This document shows positions 45,465 through 54,058 of a stretch of 64,000 bases of DNA, piece by piece. The stretch lies in the NCBI RefSeq assembly GCF_018476525.1, contig NZ_JAHCST010000045.1, positions 1 through 64,000 on the forward strand. The letters are read 5' to 3'. Positions within the stretch are counted from its first letter, which is position 1. Each line of letters opens with the position of its first letter. The stretch is from Acrocarpospora catenulata (GTDB taxonomy: Bacteria > Actinomycetota > Actinomycetes > Streptosporangiales > Streptosporangiaceae). The notes beneath the pieces were generated by a model. The model saw only the letters and a list, made by a program, of their open reading frames with translations, made no database searches and was not told the origin of the DNA. A program made the position numbers and the translations under genes.

Positions 45465-45704
45465 TCAGTTCTGGATGAAGTTGACGACGTCCTTGACGGT
45501 CTTCAGGTGCTTGAGCTGGTCGTCGGGGATCTCCGAACCGAACTCGTCCTGCGCCGCCACAGCGATCTCGACCATGGAGAGCGAGTCGATGTCGAGGTCG
45601 TCCACGAAGCTCTTCTCCAGGGTCACCTCGGAGGCCGGAATGCCGGTGATCTCGTTGATGATCTTGCCCAGGCCGGCCAGAATCTCCTGCTCGGTCACTG
45701 CCAT
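45465..45704 (-). CDS. acpP: acyl carrier protein
   Basis: 79 residues. Phosphopantetheine attachment Ser41 lies in DDLDIDSLSMVE. The protein is acidic and four-helical, of standard ACP length. It carries growing acyl chains between FabD, FabH and FabF. GGAG precedes the ATG. Confidence 0.96.
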   Translation of the reverse strand: MAVTEQEILAGLGKIINEITGIPASEVTLEKSFVDDLDIDSLSMVEIAVAAQDEFGSEIPDDQLKHLKTVKDVVNFIQN

Positions 45705-45762
45705 GTCGCTGTTTCTCCTTATGGGTGGTTTTCAGGGTTTCGTACGGCATGCGCCGTACAAG

Positions 45763-46719
45763 TCAGGGGATTTCGATGACCTGCGAGGCGTAGGTCAGGC
45801 CCGCGCCGAAGCCGAGCAGCAGGGCCAGGCCGCCCGAGGGCACCTCGCCGCGCTCGATCATGCGCGACAGCGCGAGCGGGATGGAGGCGGCCGAGGTGTT
45901 CCCGGCCAGCACGATGTCCTTGGCCACCACCGCGTTGTCGGCGCCCAGGCGGCGGGCGAGCGACTCGATGATGCGCAGATTGGCCTGGTGCGGCACGAAG
46001 GCGGCGAGTTCGGCGGGGTCCACCCCCGCACGTTCGCACGCCTGCTTGGCGATCGGGTGAAGGGCCGTGGTGGCCCAGCGGAACACGGTCTGGCCTTCCT
46101 GGTGCAGCGCCGAGTGCCGGTCCTTGATGATGATGGCGTCGTACTTGTCGCCGGCGCTGCCCCAGACCACCGGGCCGATGCCCGGAGTCTCGGACGGCAC
46201 CACCACCGCGGCCCCGGCCCCGTCAGCGAAGATCACCGAGGTGGCCCGGTCCTCGATGTCCACCCACTGGGTGAGCTTCTCGGTGCCCACCACCAGCACG
46301 TTCACCGCGGAACCCGCCCGGATGGCGTCGCTGGCCGCGGCCAGCGCGTAGCAGAACCCGGCGCAGGCGGCGTTGACGTCGTAGGCGCCGGGGGCGGAGA
46401 TGCCCAGCCGGTGCGCCACCCGGCCGGCGGCGTTGGGGATCTGGGCCTCCAGCGTGCAGGTGGCCACGATCACCAGGTCGATGTCACCGGCGGCCAGACC
46501 GCTGGCGGCCAGCGCCTTGCCGCCCGCCTGCACGGCCAGCTCGATCTCGGACTCTTCGGGCCCGGCGAACCGGCGCTCCTTGATCCCGACCCGGGACTGG
46601 ATCCATTCGTCGTTGGTCTCGATCAGCTTGGCCAGGTCGTCGTTGGTGACCACGTTGGCGGGCTGGTAGTGCCCGAACGCCAGCACCTTCGCGCCGGGGG
46701 AGCCCAGGGGCAGCCTCAC
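45763..46719 (-). CDS. fabH: beta-ketoacyl-ACP synthase III
   Basis: 318 residues. Catalytic Cys119 (NAACAGFCYAL), His244 (PHQANLRI) and Asn274 (AGNTSAAS). It starts fatty acid synthesis by condensing acetyl- or branched acyl-CoA with malonyl-ACP. GTG at 46719 overlaps the fabD stop as GTGA and gives the normal length; the frame upstream is antisense-like read-through of fabD. Confidence 0.95.
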   Translation of the reverse strand: MRLPLGSPGAKVLAFGHYQPANVVTNDDLAKLIETNDEWIQSRVGIKERRFAGPEESEIELAVQAGGKALAASGLAAGDIDLVIVATCTLEAQIPNAAGRVAHRLGISAPGAYDVNAACAGFCYALAAASDAIRAGSAVNVLVVGTEKLTQWVDIEDRATSVIFADGAGAAVVVPSETPGIGPVVWGSAGDKYDAIIIKDRHSALHQEGQTVFRWATTALHPIAKQACERAGVDPAELAAFVPHQANLRIIESLARRLGADNAVVAKDIVLAGNTSAASIPLALSRMIERGEVPSGGLALLLGFGAGLTYASQVIEIP

Positions 46720-47618
46720 TTGAGGGCCTCCTTGGCGGCGGACCTGGCGGCCTCCAGGTCGTCCGGCGTCTTCAGCGGCACCGCGCGCACACCCGGCAGC
46801 GCCCGCTTGGCCAGGCCGGCCAGGGTGCCGCCGGGAAGCAGCTCGATCATGGCGGTGACGCCCTGCTCGGTCATCGCGGCCATGCACAGGTCCCACCGGA
46901 CCGGGCGGCCGACCTGGGCGATCAGCCGGTCCAGCAGGTCGGCGCCGCTGGTCACCAGGGCACCGTCGGCGTTGGAGAGCAACCGCACGGCCGGGTCGGC
47001 CGGGGTCAGCCCCTCGGTGGCGGCGCGCAGCCGGTCCACCGCGGGGGCCATGTGCTCGGTGTGGAAGGCACCGGCCACCTTGAGCGGGATCAGCCGGGCC
47101 TTGGCCGGCGGCTCGGCGCGCAGCGCTTCGATCTGTTCCAGCGTGCCGCCGGCCACGATCTGACCTGCGCCGTTGATGTTGGCGGGGGTCAGGCCGTGCT
47201 TGTCCAGGGACTCCAGCACGTCCACGCCGCCGAGCACGGCGGTCATCCCGGTCTCGGTCACCGCGGCGGCCTCGGCCATCGCCTGGGCGCGCTCGCGGAT
47301 CAGGGTCAGCGCCTGCTCGGCGGTGAGCGACCCGGCGATGGTGGCGGCGGCGAACTCGCCCACACTGTGACCGGCCACCAGGTCGGGGGTCGCCCCCAGC
47401 GCCTCGTAGGCGGCCAGCGAGGCGGCCACCAGCAGCGGCTGCGCCACCGCGGTGTCCTTGATCTCATCGGCGCCGGCGGTCGTGCCGTACGCCACCAGGT
47501 CGAGGCCGACGATGTCTGACCACGCCGAGAGGCGGTCGCGGAATCCGGGGATTTCCAGCCACGGCGTCAGAAAGCCTGGGGTTTGGGCGCCTTGTCCCGG
47601 CGCGACAATGACGAGCAC
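46716..47618 (-). CDS. fabD: malonyl-CoA:ACP transacylase
   Basis: 300 residues. Nucleophile elbow GHSVGEF with Ser85, active His186 in GAFHTEHM, and APGQGAQTPGF at the N-terminus. It loads malonate from CoA to ACP. GTG start. First gene of the operon; 116 bases upstream of it lies the regulator stop, with a perfect 9-bp inverted repeat between them (47685-47705). Confidence 0.95.
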   Translation of the reverse strand: MLVIVAPGQGAQTPGFLTPWLEIPGFRDRLSAWSDIVGLDLVAYGTTAGADEIKDTAVAQPLLVAASLAAYEALGATPDLVAGHSVGEFAAATIAGSLTAEQALTLIRERAQAMAEAAAVTETGMTAVLGGVDVLESLDKHGLTPANINGAGQIVAGGTLEQIEALRAEPPAKARLIPLKVAGAFHTEHMAPAVDRLRAATEGLTPADPAVRLLSNADGALVTSGADLLDRLIAQVGRPVRWDLCMAAMTEQGVTAMIELLPGGTLAGLAKRALPGVRAVPLKTPDDLEAARSAAKEALK

Positions 47619-47684
47619 AACCTAACCCTGCCCTGTAGGGGTTCACCACACTGATGGGGATCCGCACGAACTTCGGTCGGGCGT

Positions 47685-47705
47685 TTCTGTAGGTTCCCTA
47701 CAGAA
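47685..47705. promoter_or_regulatory. candidate FasR operator upstream of fabD
   Basis: Perfect inverted repeat TTCTGTAGG-TTC-CCTACAGAA, 67 bases before the fabD start and 30 bases after the fasR-type gene. It has no T-tract in either direction, so an operator fits better than a terminator. A related CCCTGTAGGGG element lies at 47627-47637. FasR in Streptomyces controls this promoter; the site itself is my inference. Confidence 0.6.
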
Positions 47706-47734
47706 CAGGTTTCCCAGCGGTTACCACGAATCGG

Positions 47735-48883
47735 CTAGGTTACGGTCAGCCGACCGAGTATCAGTCCCACCTGCAGGGTGAATGCGGACCTGCCTTCCGT
47801 CGGCTGGTAGCCGGTCAGCTCGGTGATCTTACGCAGCCGGTACCGCACCGTGTTCGGGTGCACGAACAGCAGCCGGGCGGTGGCCTCCAGCGAGGTGCCC
47901 TGCTCCAGGTAGGTCGCCAGGGTGTCCAGCAGCGGGGTGCCGGCCAGCGGCTTGAACACGTTCTCCACCAGCTGGGCGCGGGCGTCCTCGTCGCCGTCGA
48001 TGGCCCGCTCGGCCAGCAGGTCCTCGGCCAGCACCGGGCGGGGCGCGTCCGGCCAGGCGGCCGCGGCGCGCAGCCCGGCGATGGCGGCCCGGGCCGAGCG
48101 GGCCGCCGCGTGCAGGTCGGAGACCTCGGGGCCGATCACGATGGGCCCGGCGGCGAACCTGGGGACCACACTCCGCGCCGCGTCCTTGATGCTGTCGGCG
48201 CCGCCCACGATCACGATGAGCCGCTCGCCCTGCACCCCGGCCAGCAGGTCGTGGCCGGACCTGCGGCCCTTGTCGCGCAGGCCGTCGATGACGGTCCGCG
48301 GGTCCTCGTCCGGCGCGAACCCGGCGAAGACCACCACCGGGGCGGAGGTCCAGCCGAGCGCGGCGGCCCAGGAGTGCAGGCCGTCGTCCACCTCGCCGCG
48401 GACCAGGGCGTCCACGATCAGCGCCTCCAGCCGGGCGTCCCAGGAGCCCCTGGCCTCGGCCTCCCTGGCGTACACCTGGGCGGCGGCGAAGGCCACGTCC
48501 CTGGTGTAGCGGAGCATGGCGTGGCGGAGCTGCTCCTCGCCGCCGGGGGAGGCCAGCTCGTCGGCCTCGGCCTCCACCACCTCCACCACGATGCGGACCA
48601 GGTCGACGGTCTGCTGGAGCGAGACGCTCCGCTTCAGCTCGCGCGGCGCGGTGCCGAAGAACTCGATGCTCGGCGTCGGCCGGTCCTCGCCGGCGTGGCC
48701 GAACCACTCCACGAACGCGGCGATGCCGGCCTGGGCCACCAGGCCGACCCAGGACCTGTCCTCGGCCGACAGGGCGCGATACCAGGCGAGCTGTTCCTCC
48801 ATGCGCGCCATCGCGGCCGTGCCGAGGCTGCCCATCGCCCGGTCCAACCGCCGCGCCGTGTCCTCCCGGACCCTGTCATTCAC
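47735..48883 (-). CDS. fasR: PucR-family transcriptional regulator of fatty acid synthesis (FasR-like)
   Basis: 382 residues. The C-terminal PucR helix-turn-helix is clear: LEATARLLFVHPNTVRYRLRKITELTGY. A central GGDEF-like/CdaR regulatory region and a helical N-terminus precede it. The position directly upstream of fabD is that of FasR in Streptomyces and Rv2242 in Mycobacterium tuberculosis. GTG start at 48883. It probably activates the fab operon in response to acyl-CoA levels (known for the family, not seen here). Confidence 0.88.
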   Translation of the reverse strand: MNDRVREDTARRLDRAMGSLGTAAMARMEEQLAWYRALSAEDRSWVGLVAQAGIAAFVEWFGHAGEDRPTPSIEFFGTAPRELKRSVSLQQTVDLVRIVVEVVEAEADELASPGGEEQLRHAMLRYTRDVAFAAAQVYAREAEARGSWDARLEALIVDALVRGEVDDGLHSWAAALGWTSAPVVVFAGFAPDEDPRTVIDGLRDKGRRSGHDLLAGVQGERLIVIVGGADSIKDAARSVVPRFAAGPIVIGPEVSDLHAAARSARAAIAGLRAAAAWPDAPRPVLAEDLLAERAIDGDEDARAQLVENVFKPLAGTPLLDTLATYLEQGTSLEATARLLFVHPNTVRYRLRKITELTGYQPTEGRSAFTLQVGLILGRLTVT

Positions 48884-48932
48884 GCCTACAAGCGTGCCAG
48901 GTCGCGTGTGCTGGTGCCGCCCTGGACGTGTC

Positions 48933-49211
48933 TCAGGATTTTCCGGAACCGATGTGCGCGGGGTTGGCCACCACGTGGTCGATGAAACCGTACTCGCGGG
49001 CCTCCTCGGCGGTGAACCAGCGGTCCCGGTCGGCGTCGGCCTCGATGCGCTCGATCGGCTGGCCGGTGTGGAAGGCGGTGCGCTCGGCCAGCAGGCGTTT
49101 GGTCCGGTTGGCGATCTCGTCGTTCACCTCCTGTCCGAGCATGATGATGCGCTCGTTCAGCAGGCGCCTGCTGATGTGCTCGCCGCCGTCCGCCGAGAAC
49201 TGTCCGGCCAT
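48933..49211 (-). CDS. ClpP-like protein lacking the catalytic core
   Basis: 92 residues from ATG 49211 (GTG at 49220 or 49241 also open). The N-terminal part [21 protein letters not shown] equals the start of ClpP, and the C-terminal part [34 protein letters not shown] equals its end. They are joined directly. About 100 residues holding the GGSV loop, the catalytic Ser (GxAxSMG) and the His (HQP) are gone, in frame. It cannot be a peptidase. It might join ClpP rings as a dead subunit or be a decaying gene. Confidence 0.75.
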   Translation of the reverse strand: MAGQFSADGGEHISRRLLNERIIMLGQEVNDEIANRTKRLLAERTAFHTGQPIERIEADADRDRWFTAEEAREYGFIDHVVANPAHIGSGKS

Positions 49212-49366
49212 GTACGTCACCCGTCCTGTTTCCGGAACCACCTTTACGGAAAATGACGCTAACCGGGCGGGTAAAAGACCGGGAGCTGGTTTCGCCGGGG
49301 GCGCATTCCACTGTCGGCATATTCTGCCGTCAGTGGACCGGCCTTCGCGGGGATAATTCCGCGATT

Positions 49367-49813
49367 TCAGATGACGGCGACCGCGGTGATGAGGCCGATC
49401 GCGACGTGGGTGACCGAGAGCAGCACGGTGGCCGGCTGGAGCTGGGGCTCCTGGGTCAGCGAGCGCACCGAGATTCCGGCGATCTTGTCGAACACCATCA
49501 TGCCCACGGTCTGCACGGCGATGCCGATCAGGCCGAAGACCAGGGTGGCGATCAGGCCCTCGCGCAGCGCGCCGCCGGAGGAGAAGATCGAGGCGGCCAC
49601 GATCAGCGCGATGGCGGCCATCGCCGAGGAGGTCAGCGCGGTGGCGTTGGGGTTGCGCTCCTCGCGGATGATCTTGGCGAGGCGGCCAGGGGTGGCCATG
49701 TCGATCACGTAGAACCCGGCGACGAGCAGCAGCACGCCGAGGATGGCGTACGCAAGGATGGCGAGGCTGCCGTTGGCGAGGACCTCGCCGAAGCTGGTGG
49801 TCGTGGTGTCCAT
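49367..49813 (-). CDS. DUF350 family membrane protein
   Basis: 148 residues with four hydrophobic helices ([82 protein letters not shown]), the layout of DUF350/YjfL. Function unknown. It is followed upstream on the same strand by the glutathionylspermidine-synthase-like gene, as in the yjfL-yjfC clusters of proteobacteria. AAGGAGC precedes the ATG. Confidence 0.9.
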   Translation of the reverse strand: MDTTTTSFGEVLANGSLAILAYAILGVLLLVAGFYVIDMATPGRLAKIIREERNPNATALTSSAMAAIALIVAASIFSSGGALREGLIATLVFGLIGIAVQTVGMMVFDKIAGISVRSLTQEPQLQPATVLLSVTHVAIGLITAVAVI

Positions 49814-49858
49814 GGTGGGGGTGCTCCTTGAGGGCGGTGCAGACGGGAGTGCGTGGGT

Positions 49859-51025
49859 CTATCCGTGGATGCGGTGCGGGACGAAGGAGGAGGTGTCATC
49901 GGTGATCAGACCGGCGGTCTCCCGGATGCCGAGCCCGGCGGACTCGTCCTCGACCATCCAGGCGCCCAGGACCGGGCGCCAGCCGTCGAAGTCGGGCAGC
50001 GCCTGGAACTCCTGGTAGACGAACCCCTCGGCGCCGTACTGGCCCGCGGTCTGTACGGACTGCCCGGGTTCGGGGGAGACGATCGTCATCGAGGCGCCCT
50101 CCCGGCCGAGCAACGGCTTCCGGATATATCGGGAAATGTCACGAGGTCCGTCCAGGTACGCCGGGAGCAGGTTGGGATGCCCCGGATACATCTCCCAGAG
50201 GATCGCCAGCAGCGCCTTGTTGGAGAGCAGCATCTTCCAGGGCGGCTCGACCCAGGCCATCGACGGCTGGAGCCGCAGGGCGTGCTCGCCGAACGGCTCG
50301 GCGACGATCCACTCCCAGGGGTACAGCTTGCAGAGCGACCGGATCACCCGGTGCTCCATGTCCACGAAGCGCCGGTTGATCGCGTCCCAGCCGATGTCCT
50401 CCATCGCGATGGCGGCGGTGATCAGACCGGCCTGCTGGGCGGTCTCCTGGAGGTAGCCGAGGGTCATCGCCTCCTCGCCGGTCTCGTCCATGTTCGTCCA
50501 GGCGAAGTGCGTCGGTCCGGTGGGGAAGCCCGGGCCGATCGCCTTCCACCGGTCGATCAGGCGTTCGTGGATGGAGTTCCACTGGTCGTCGCCGGGGAAC
50601 ACCTCCTGCAGCCAGAACCACTGCACCACCGAGCTCTCCAGCAGGCTGGTGGGGGTGTCGGCGTTGTACTCCAGCAGCTTGACCGGCCCCGCGCCGTCGT
50701 AGCGGAGGTCGAACCTGCCGAACACGTGCGGGTCCCGGCGCCGCCAGGACTCGGCCACGGCCGCCTGCCAGTGGTAGGGGATGGCGAAGTCGGCGAACCG
50801 GTTGCGGCTGACCACATGGTCCACCGCGGCCAGGCACATCCGGTGCAGTTCCTCGACCTGCGCCTCCAACTGGAGCACCTCGTCCATGGTGAAGACGTAG
50901 TGCACGCTCTCGTCCCAGTACGGCCTGGCCAGCCCGTCCGGGTGGGCGGAGCGGTGGTAGGCGAGGCCGTGCGACTCCACGGTGGCGGCCCAGTCCGGCC
51001 GGGGCGCCGACGCCTCTCGTCTCAT
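49859..51025 (-). CDS. glutathionylspermidine synthase family ATP-grasp protein
   Basis: 388 residues matching the C-terminal ATP-grasp of glutathionylspermidine synthase (YgiC/YjfC group): [55 protein letters not shown], and [16 protein letters not shown] at the end. It forms a peptide-type bond with ATP. The actual substrate is unknown, since actinobacteria lack glutathione. Middle gene of a DUF350 / ATP-grasp / SHG-rich trio. Confidence 0.9.
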   Translation of the reverse strand: MRREASAPRPDWAATVESHGLAYHRSAHPDGLARPYWDESVHYVFTMDEVLQLEAQVEELHRMCLAAVDHVVSRNRFADFAIPYHWQAAVAESWRRRDPHVFGRFDLRYDGAGPVKLLEYNADTPTSLLESSVVQWFWLQEVFPGDDQWNSIHERLIDRWKAIGPGFPTGPTHFAWTNMDETGEEAMTLGYLQETAQQAGLITAAIAMEDIGWDAINRRFVDMEHRVIRSLCKLYPWEWIVAEPFGEHALRLQPSMAWVEPPWKMLLSNKALLAILWEMYPGHPNLLPAYLDGPRDISRYIRKPLLGREGASMTIVSPEPGQSVQTAGQYGAEGFVYQEFQALPDFDGWRPVLGAWMVEDESAGLGIRETAGLITDDTSSFVPHRIHG

Positions 51026-51056
51026 TCGGGGGTCATTCCGGTGGTCATTCTGGGGG

Positions 51057-51632
51057 TCAACTGCCGCTGCTGCCGTGCGAGCCGAAGCCGCCGCGCTGGA
51101 CCACCTTGCCGCTCCGGCTGGTGATCTGCGCGTCCGCCGGGCGGAAGGAGGTGCCGCCGGTCACGTGCCTGCCGACCCGGCGCCCGCCGTAGTACCAGCC
51201 GTAGGCGCCGTGCGAGCCCCGGTAGTGGGAGTGGGAGTCGTCGTCGCAGAAGTCGTCGTCCACCACCGCGTACGAGCCGTCGGGGAGCTGGTTGGACATG
51301 TCGACGCAGTCGGCGTCCACCTCGTCGTAGCTGTTCTGCGCGGCGCAGAAGCCGACCACGAGGGTGGAGAGCACGCCGATGGTGCCGAGCTTGATGGCCG
51401 TGGAGGCCTTGCTCTTCTTCGGCGGTGGCGGCGGCATCAGCGGGCCGGTCATCCCTGGTGGCGGTGGAGGCATTCCGCCCGGCGGCATCCCATAGGGCAT
51501 TCCGGGCGGTGGGGGCGGGGGCGGCATCCCGCCCGGGGGCATACCGGGCGGTGGCATTCCGCCCGGTGGTGGTGGCGGCGGTGTCGACCCGTAAGGAGGT
51601 GGGATGGGACCGCGGTCCCCGGTGTCGGCCAT
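51057..51632 (-). CDS. Pro/Gly-rich membrane protein with SHG-rich outer domain
   Basis: 191 residues. The N-terminal 90 residues are Pro/Gly/Met repeats (PPGMPPGGMPPPPPP-like). One transmembrane helix follows (LGTIGVLSTLVVGFCA), then an outer domain with two Cys, DDDSHSHYRGSHGAYGWYYGG and the end RGGFGSHGSSGS. The ending resembles DUF1190/YjfM proteins, which also occur beside yjfL/yjfC. ATG at 51632. It is 31 bases upstream of the ATP-grasp gene, same operon. Confidence 0.72.
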   Translation of the reverse strand: MADTGDRGPIPPPYGSTPPPPPPGGMPPPGMPPGGMPPPPPPPGMPYGMPPGGMPPPPPGMTGPLMPPPPPKKSKASTAIKLGTIGVLSTLVVGFCAAQNSYDEVDADCVDMSNQLPDGSYAVVDDDFCDDDSHSHYRGSHGAYGWYYGGRRVGRHVTGGTSFRPADAQITSRSGKVVQRGGFGSHGSSGS

Positions 51633-51762
51633 ACCGCTCCATGATTGTCGAGGGTCGGGAAAGACTACCGTTGCGGGGAGAAACGGAACAGATCTAGAGG
51701 GAGTTCCAGCTCGTAACGGTTCGGAACGGTCCACCCCATGCGGGCCAGGTAACGTCCGTGGC

Positions 51763-52767
51763 ATGGATCCGGTCGAGGCGTTGAAGCGCATCGCGTTCCT
51801 GCTGGAACGCGCGGGCGAGCCCACCTACCGCGTGCGGGCCTTCCGCGGCGCCGCCGCCACGCTCGCCGACCTGCCGCCCGGAGAGCTGCAGCGGCTGGCC
51901 CGCGACGGAGGGCTGACCGGGCTCAAGGGCATCGGCAAGGTCACCGCCCTGGCCGTCACCGAGGCACTCAACGGGGAGGTTCCCACCTACCTGCGCCGCC
52001 TGGAGGCCACCGCCGGGGAAGACCTGGACCAGGCCGCCGCCGAACTCCGCCAGGCGCTCAAGGGCGACCTGCACGCCCACTCCGACTGGTCGGACGGAGG
52101 CTCCTCCATCGAGGAGATGGCCGCCGCAGCCCAGGGACTCGGCCACGAATACCTGGTGATCACCGACCATTCGCCCCGGCTCACGGTGGCCAACGGCCTG
52201 TCGGCGGAGCGGCTGGCCAAGCAGCTGGACACGATCGCCGAGCTCGCGCCCCGGCTGCTGCCCTTCCGGCTGCTCACCGGCATCGAGGTGGACATCCTCC
52301 CGGACGGTTCCCTGGACCAGGAGCCCGAACTGCTGGAACGCCTGGACATGGTGGTGGCCAGCGTGCACTCCCAGCTGCGGATGGACGCCGAGGACATGAC
52401 CCGGCGCATGGTCACCGCCATCGCCAACCCGCACGTGGACGTGCTCGGCCACTGCACCGGGCGCATCGTCAAGGCGGGCGGCAAGCGCGGCGGGCTCCGG
52501 CCGGAGTCGCGGTTCGACGCGGAGCTGGTGTTCGAGGCCTGCCGCCGGTTCGACGTGGCCGTGGAGATCAACTCCCGGCCGGACCGGCTGGACCCGCCGA
52601 AGCGGCTGATGCGCCTGGCCTACGAGATGGGGTGCGACTTCGCGATCGACTCCGACGCGCACGCGCCCGGCCAGCTGGACTGGCAGCGGTACGGCTGCGA
52701 GCGGGCCGCGCTCTGCGGGATCGGGCCGGAACGGGTGGTGAACACGAGGATGTGGCCGGTCGGTTAG
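51763..52767 (+). CDS. PHP domain protein with helix-hairpin-helix lead (PolX-like, no polymerase)
   Basis: 334 residues. N-terminal HhH motif LKGIGKVTA (54-62), then a PHP phosphoesterase: DLHAHSDWSDG (His104, His106), ITDHSPR, GIEVDILPDG, VVASVHSQL, GHCTGR and AIDSDAHAPGQL, all metal ligands present. It resembles the C-terminal half of PolX-type DNA polymerases without the nucleotidyl transferase palm. A phosphatase or 3'-end processing role is likely. It is divergent from the SHG protein across 130 bases. Confidence 0.88.
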   Translation: MDPVEALKRIAFLLERAGEPTYRVRAFRGAAATLADLPPGELQRLARDGGLTGLKGIGKVTALAVTEALNGEVPTYLRRLEATAGEDLDQAAAELRQALKGDLHAHSDWSDGGSSIEEMAAAAQGLGHEYLVITDHSPRLTVANGLSAERLAKQLDTIAELAPRLLPFRLLTGIEVDILPDGSLDQEPELLERLDMVVASVHSQLRMDAEDMTRRMVTAIANPHVDVLGHCTGRIVKAGGKRGGLRPESRFDAELVFEACRRFDVAVEINSRPDRLDPPKRLMRLAYEMGCDFAIDSDAHAPGQLDWQRYGCERAALCGIGPERVVNTRMWPVG

Positions 52768-52813
52768 GTGTTTACGACCGGTTTTGTCGCTCACGCCGCG
52801 TAGTTTCGGGGTC

Positions 52814-53272
52814 ATGGACCGTCGAGAAGCGCTGGTCGAGGAGTTACGCACGAACGGCCGCCTGTCCGCCAAGGAACTGGCCGAGCGCCTCGACGTCAGC
52901 AAGCGCACCATCGTCCGCGACATCGCCCGCCTCCAGGCCGAGGGCGTGCCCATCCGGCTGGATCCCGGGGGTTACCTGCTCGATCCCTCCGACGAGGTGA
53001 AGCGGGCGATCGACCGGTCGCTGGCCGGGCGGCGGGTGCTCCGCATCGAGTACCACGACACCAAGGGCGGGGTGACCACCCGCGAGGTGGAACCCAGCAT
53101 CTGCCTGGGCGGCAGGGGCGGCTACTGGTACCTGGTGGCCTGGTGCCGGTTGCGGGAGGATGTCCGGGTGTTCCGGCTGGACCGCATCACCCGGGCCACC
53201 GTGACCGCCGAACGTTATCCGGAGCCCTCCCAGGCCCGCATGGCCGAGCTGGCGGCGGCCCTGCCCACCTGA
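52814..53272 (+). CDS. short HTH-WYL transcriptional regulator
   Basis: 152 residues. A DeoR-type helix-turn-helix (LSAKELAERLDVSKRTIVRDIARL, about 16-39) is joined almost directly to a WYL domain (EYHDTKGGVTTREVEPSICLGGRGGYWYLVAWCRLREDVRVFRLDRI). The usual middle helical segment is missing, making it about 90 residues shorter than its neighbour. Ligand unknown. One TTA codon is present. It lies 57 bases before a second WYL gene with a near-identical WYL core. Confidence 0.87.
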   Translation: MDRREALVEELRTNGRLSAKELAERLDVSKRTIVRDIARLQAEGVPIRLDPGGYLLDPSDEVKRAIDRSLAGRRVLRIEYHDTKGGVTTREVEPSICLGGRGGYWYLVAWCRLREDVRVFRLDRITRATVTAERYPEPSQARMAELAAALPT

Positions 53273-53329
53273 CGCTCGCGCCCCACCGGCCACCGGAAAA
53301 TGTCGGTGGCGTTTTCTAGGGTCTGCGGT

Positions 53330-54058
53330 GTGAACCGTACAGAGCGGCTTTACGCGATCGTCGAAGCGTTGCGCGCCTCCCCCCGGCCCAGGTCGGCGCG
53401 GGAGCTGGGGGAGCGCTTCGAGGTCAGCGCGCGGACGATCGAGCGGGACATTCTGGCCCTGCAAGAGGCCCAGGTGCCGATCTACGCAGAACACGGGCGG
53501 CGCGGCGGCTACGTGCTGGACCGATCGATGTCCCTGCCGCCGCTGAACTTCAGCCCGGAGGAGGCGGTGGCGGTCGCCATCGCGCTGAGCACCGCCGCCG
53601 ACCAGCCCTTCGCCGGCCAGGCCAGGAGCGCGTTACGCAAGCTCATGTCGGCGATGCCGGAAGCCGACGGGGAGCGGGCCAGGGAACTGGCGACCCGGGT
53701 GCACCTGCTGTCGCCGAGGCCGGGCGAGGGCGAGGAGCGGGCCACCCTGGAGACGGCCGGGCCGGTCGCGAAGGTGATCGAGAACGCCCTGCTCGCGAGC
53801 GTCGTCCTGGAGATGGAGTACGTCGACGTTCGCGGCGCGGTGAGCGAACGCGCGGTGGAACCCGGCGTGTTCGTCGGCGGCAGGGGCGGGGTGTGGTACC
53901 TGGTGGCCTGGTGCCGCCTCCGCGACGACGTCCGGGTTTTCCGCCTGGACCGCATCGTCAGGGCCGAGGCCACCCTGGAACGGGTGCCCACCCGCCGCAT
54001 GGCGGAGTTCGCCTCCCACGTGCCCGACATGATCACGCTCTATCCGGTGCTCGACTGA
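53330..54058 (+). CDS. YafY-type HTH-WYL transcriptional regulator
   Basis: 242 residues. HTH (SARELGERFEVSARTIERDILAL), middle region LPPLNFSPEEAVAVAIALSTAADQPF, then WYL core YVDVRGAVSERAVEPGVFVGGRGGVWYLVAWCRLRDDVRVFRLDRI. Standard family length. It senses nucleotides or other ligands in some relatives. GTG at 53330. A paralogue of the preceding gene. Its end overlaps the convergent histidine kinase end by 26 bases. Confidence 0.9.
   Translation: MNRTERLYAIVEALRASPRPRSARELGERFEVSARTIERDILALQEAQVPIYAEHGRRGGYVLDRSMSLPPLNFSPEEAVAVAIALSTAADQPFAGQARSALRKLMSAMPEADGERARELATRVHLLSPRPGEGEERATLETAGPVAKVIENALLASVVLEMEYVDVRGAVSERAVEPGVFVGGRGGVWYLVAWCRLRDDVRVFRLDRIVRAEATLERVPTRRMAEFASHVPDMITLYPVLD

Noticed and set aside
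48886-49320. 144-codon minus-strand frame overlapping the ClpP-like gene
   Set aside because: Arg/His/Gly-rich shadow in another frame; only the ClpP-like frame has family similarity.
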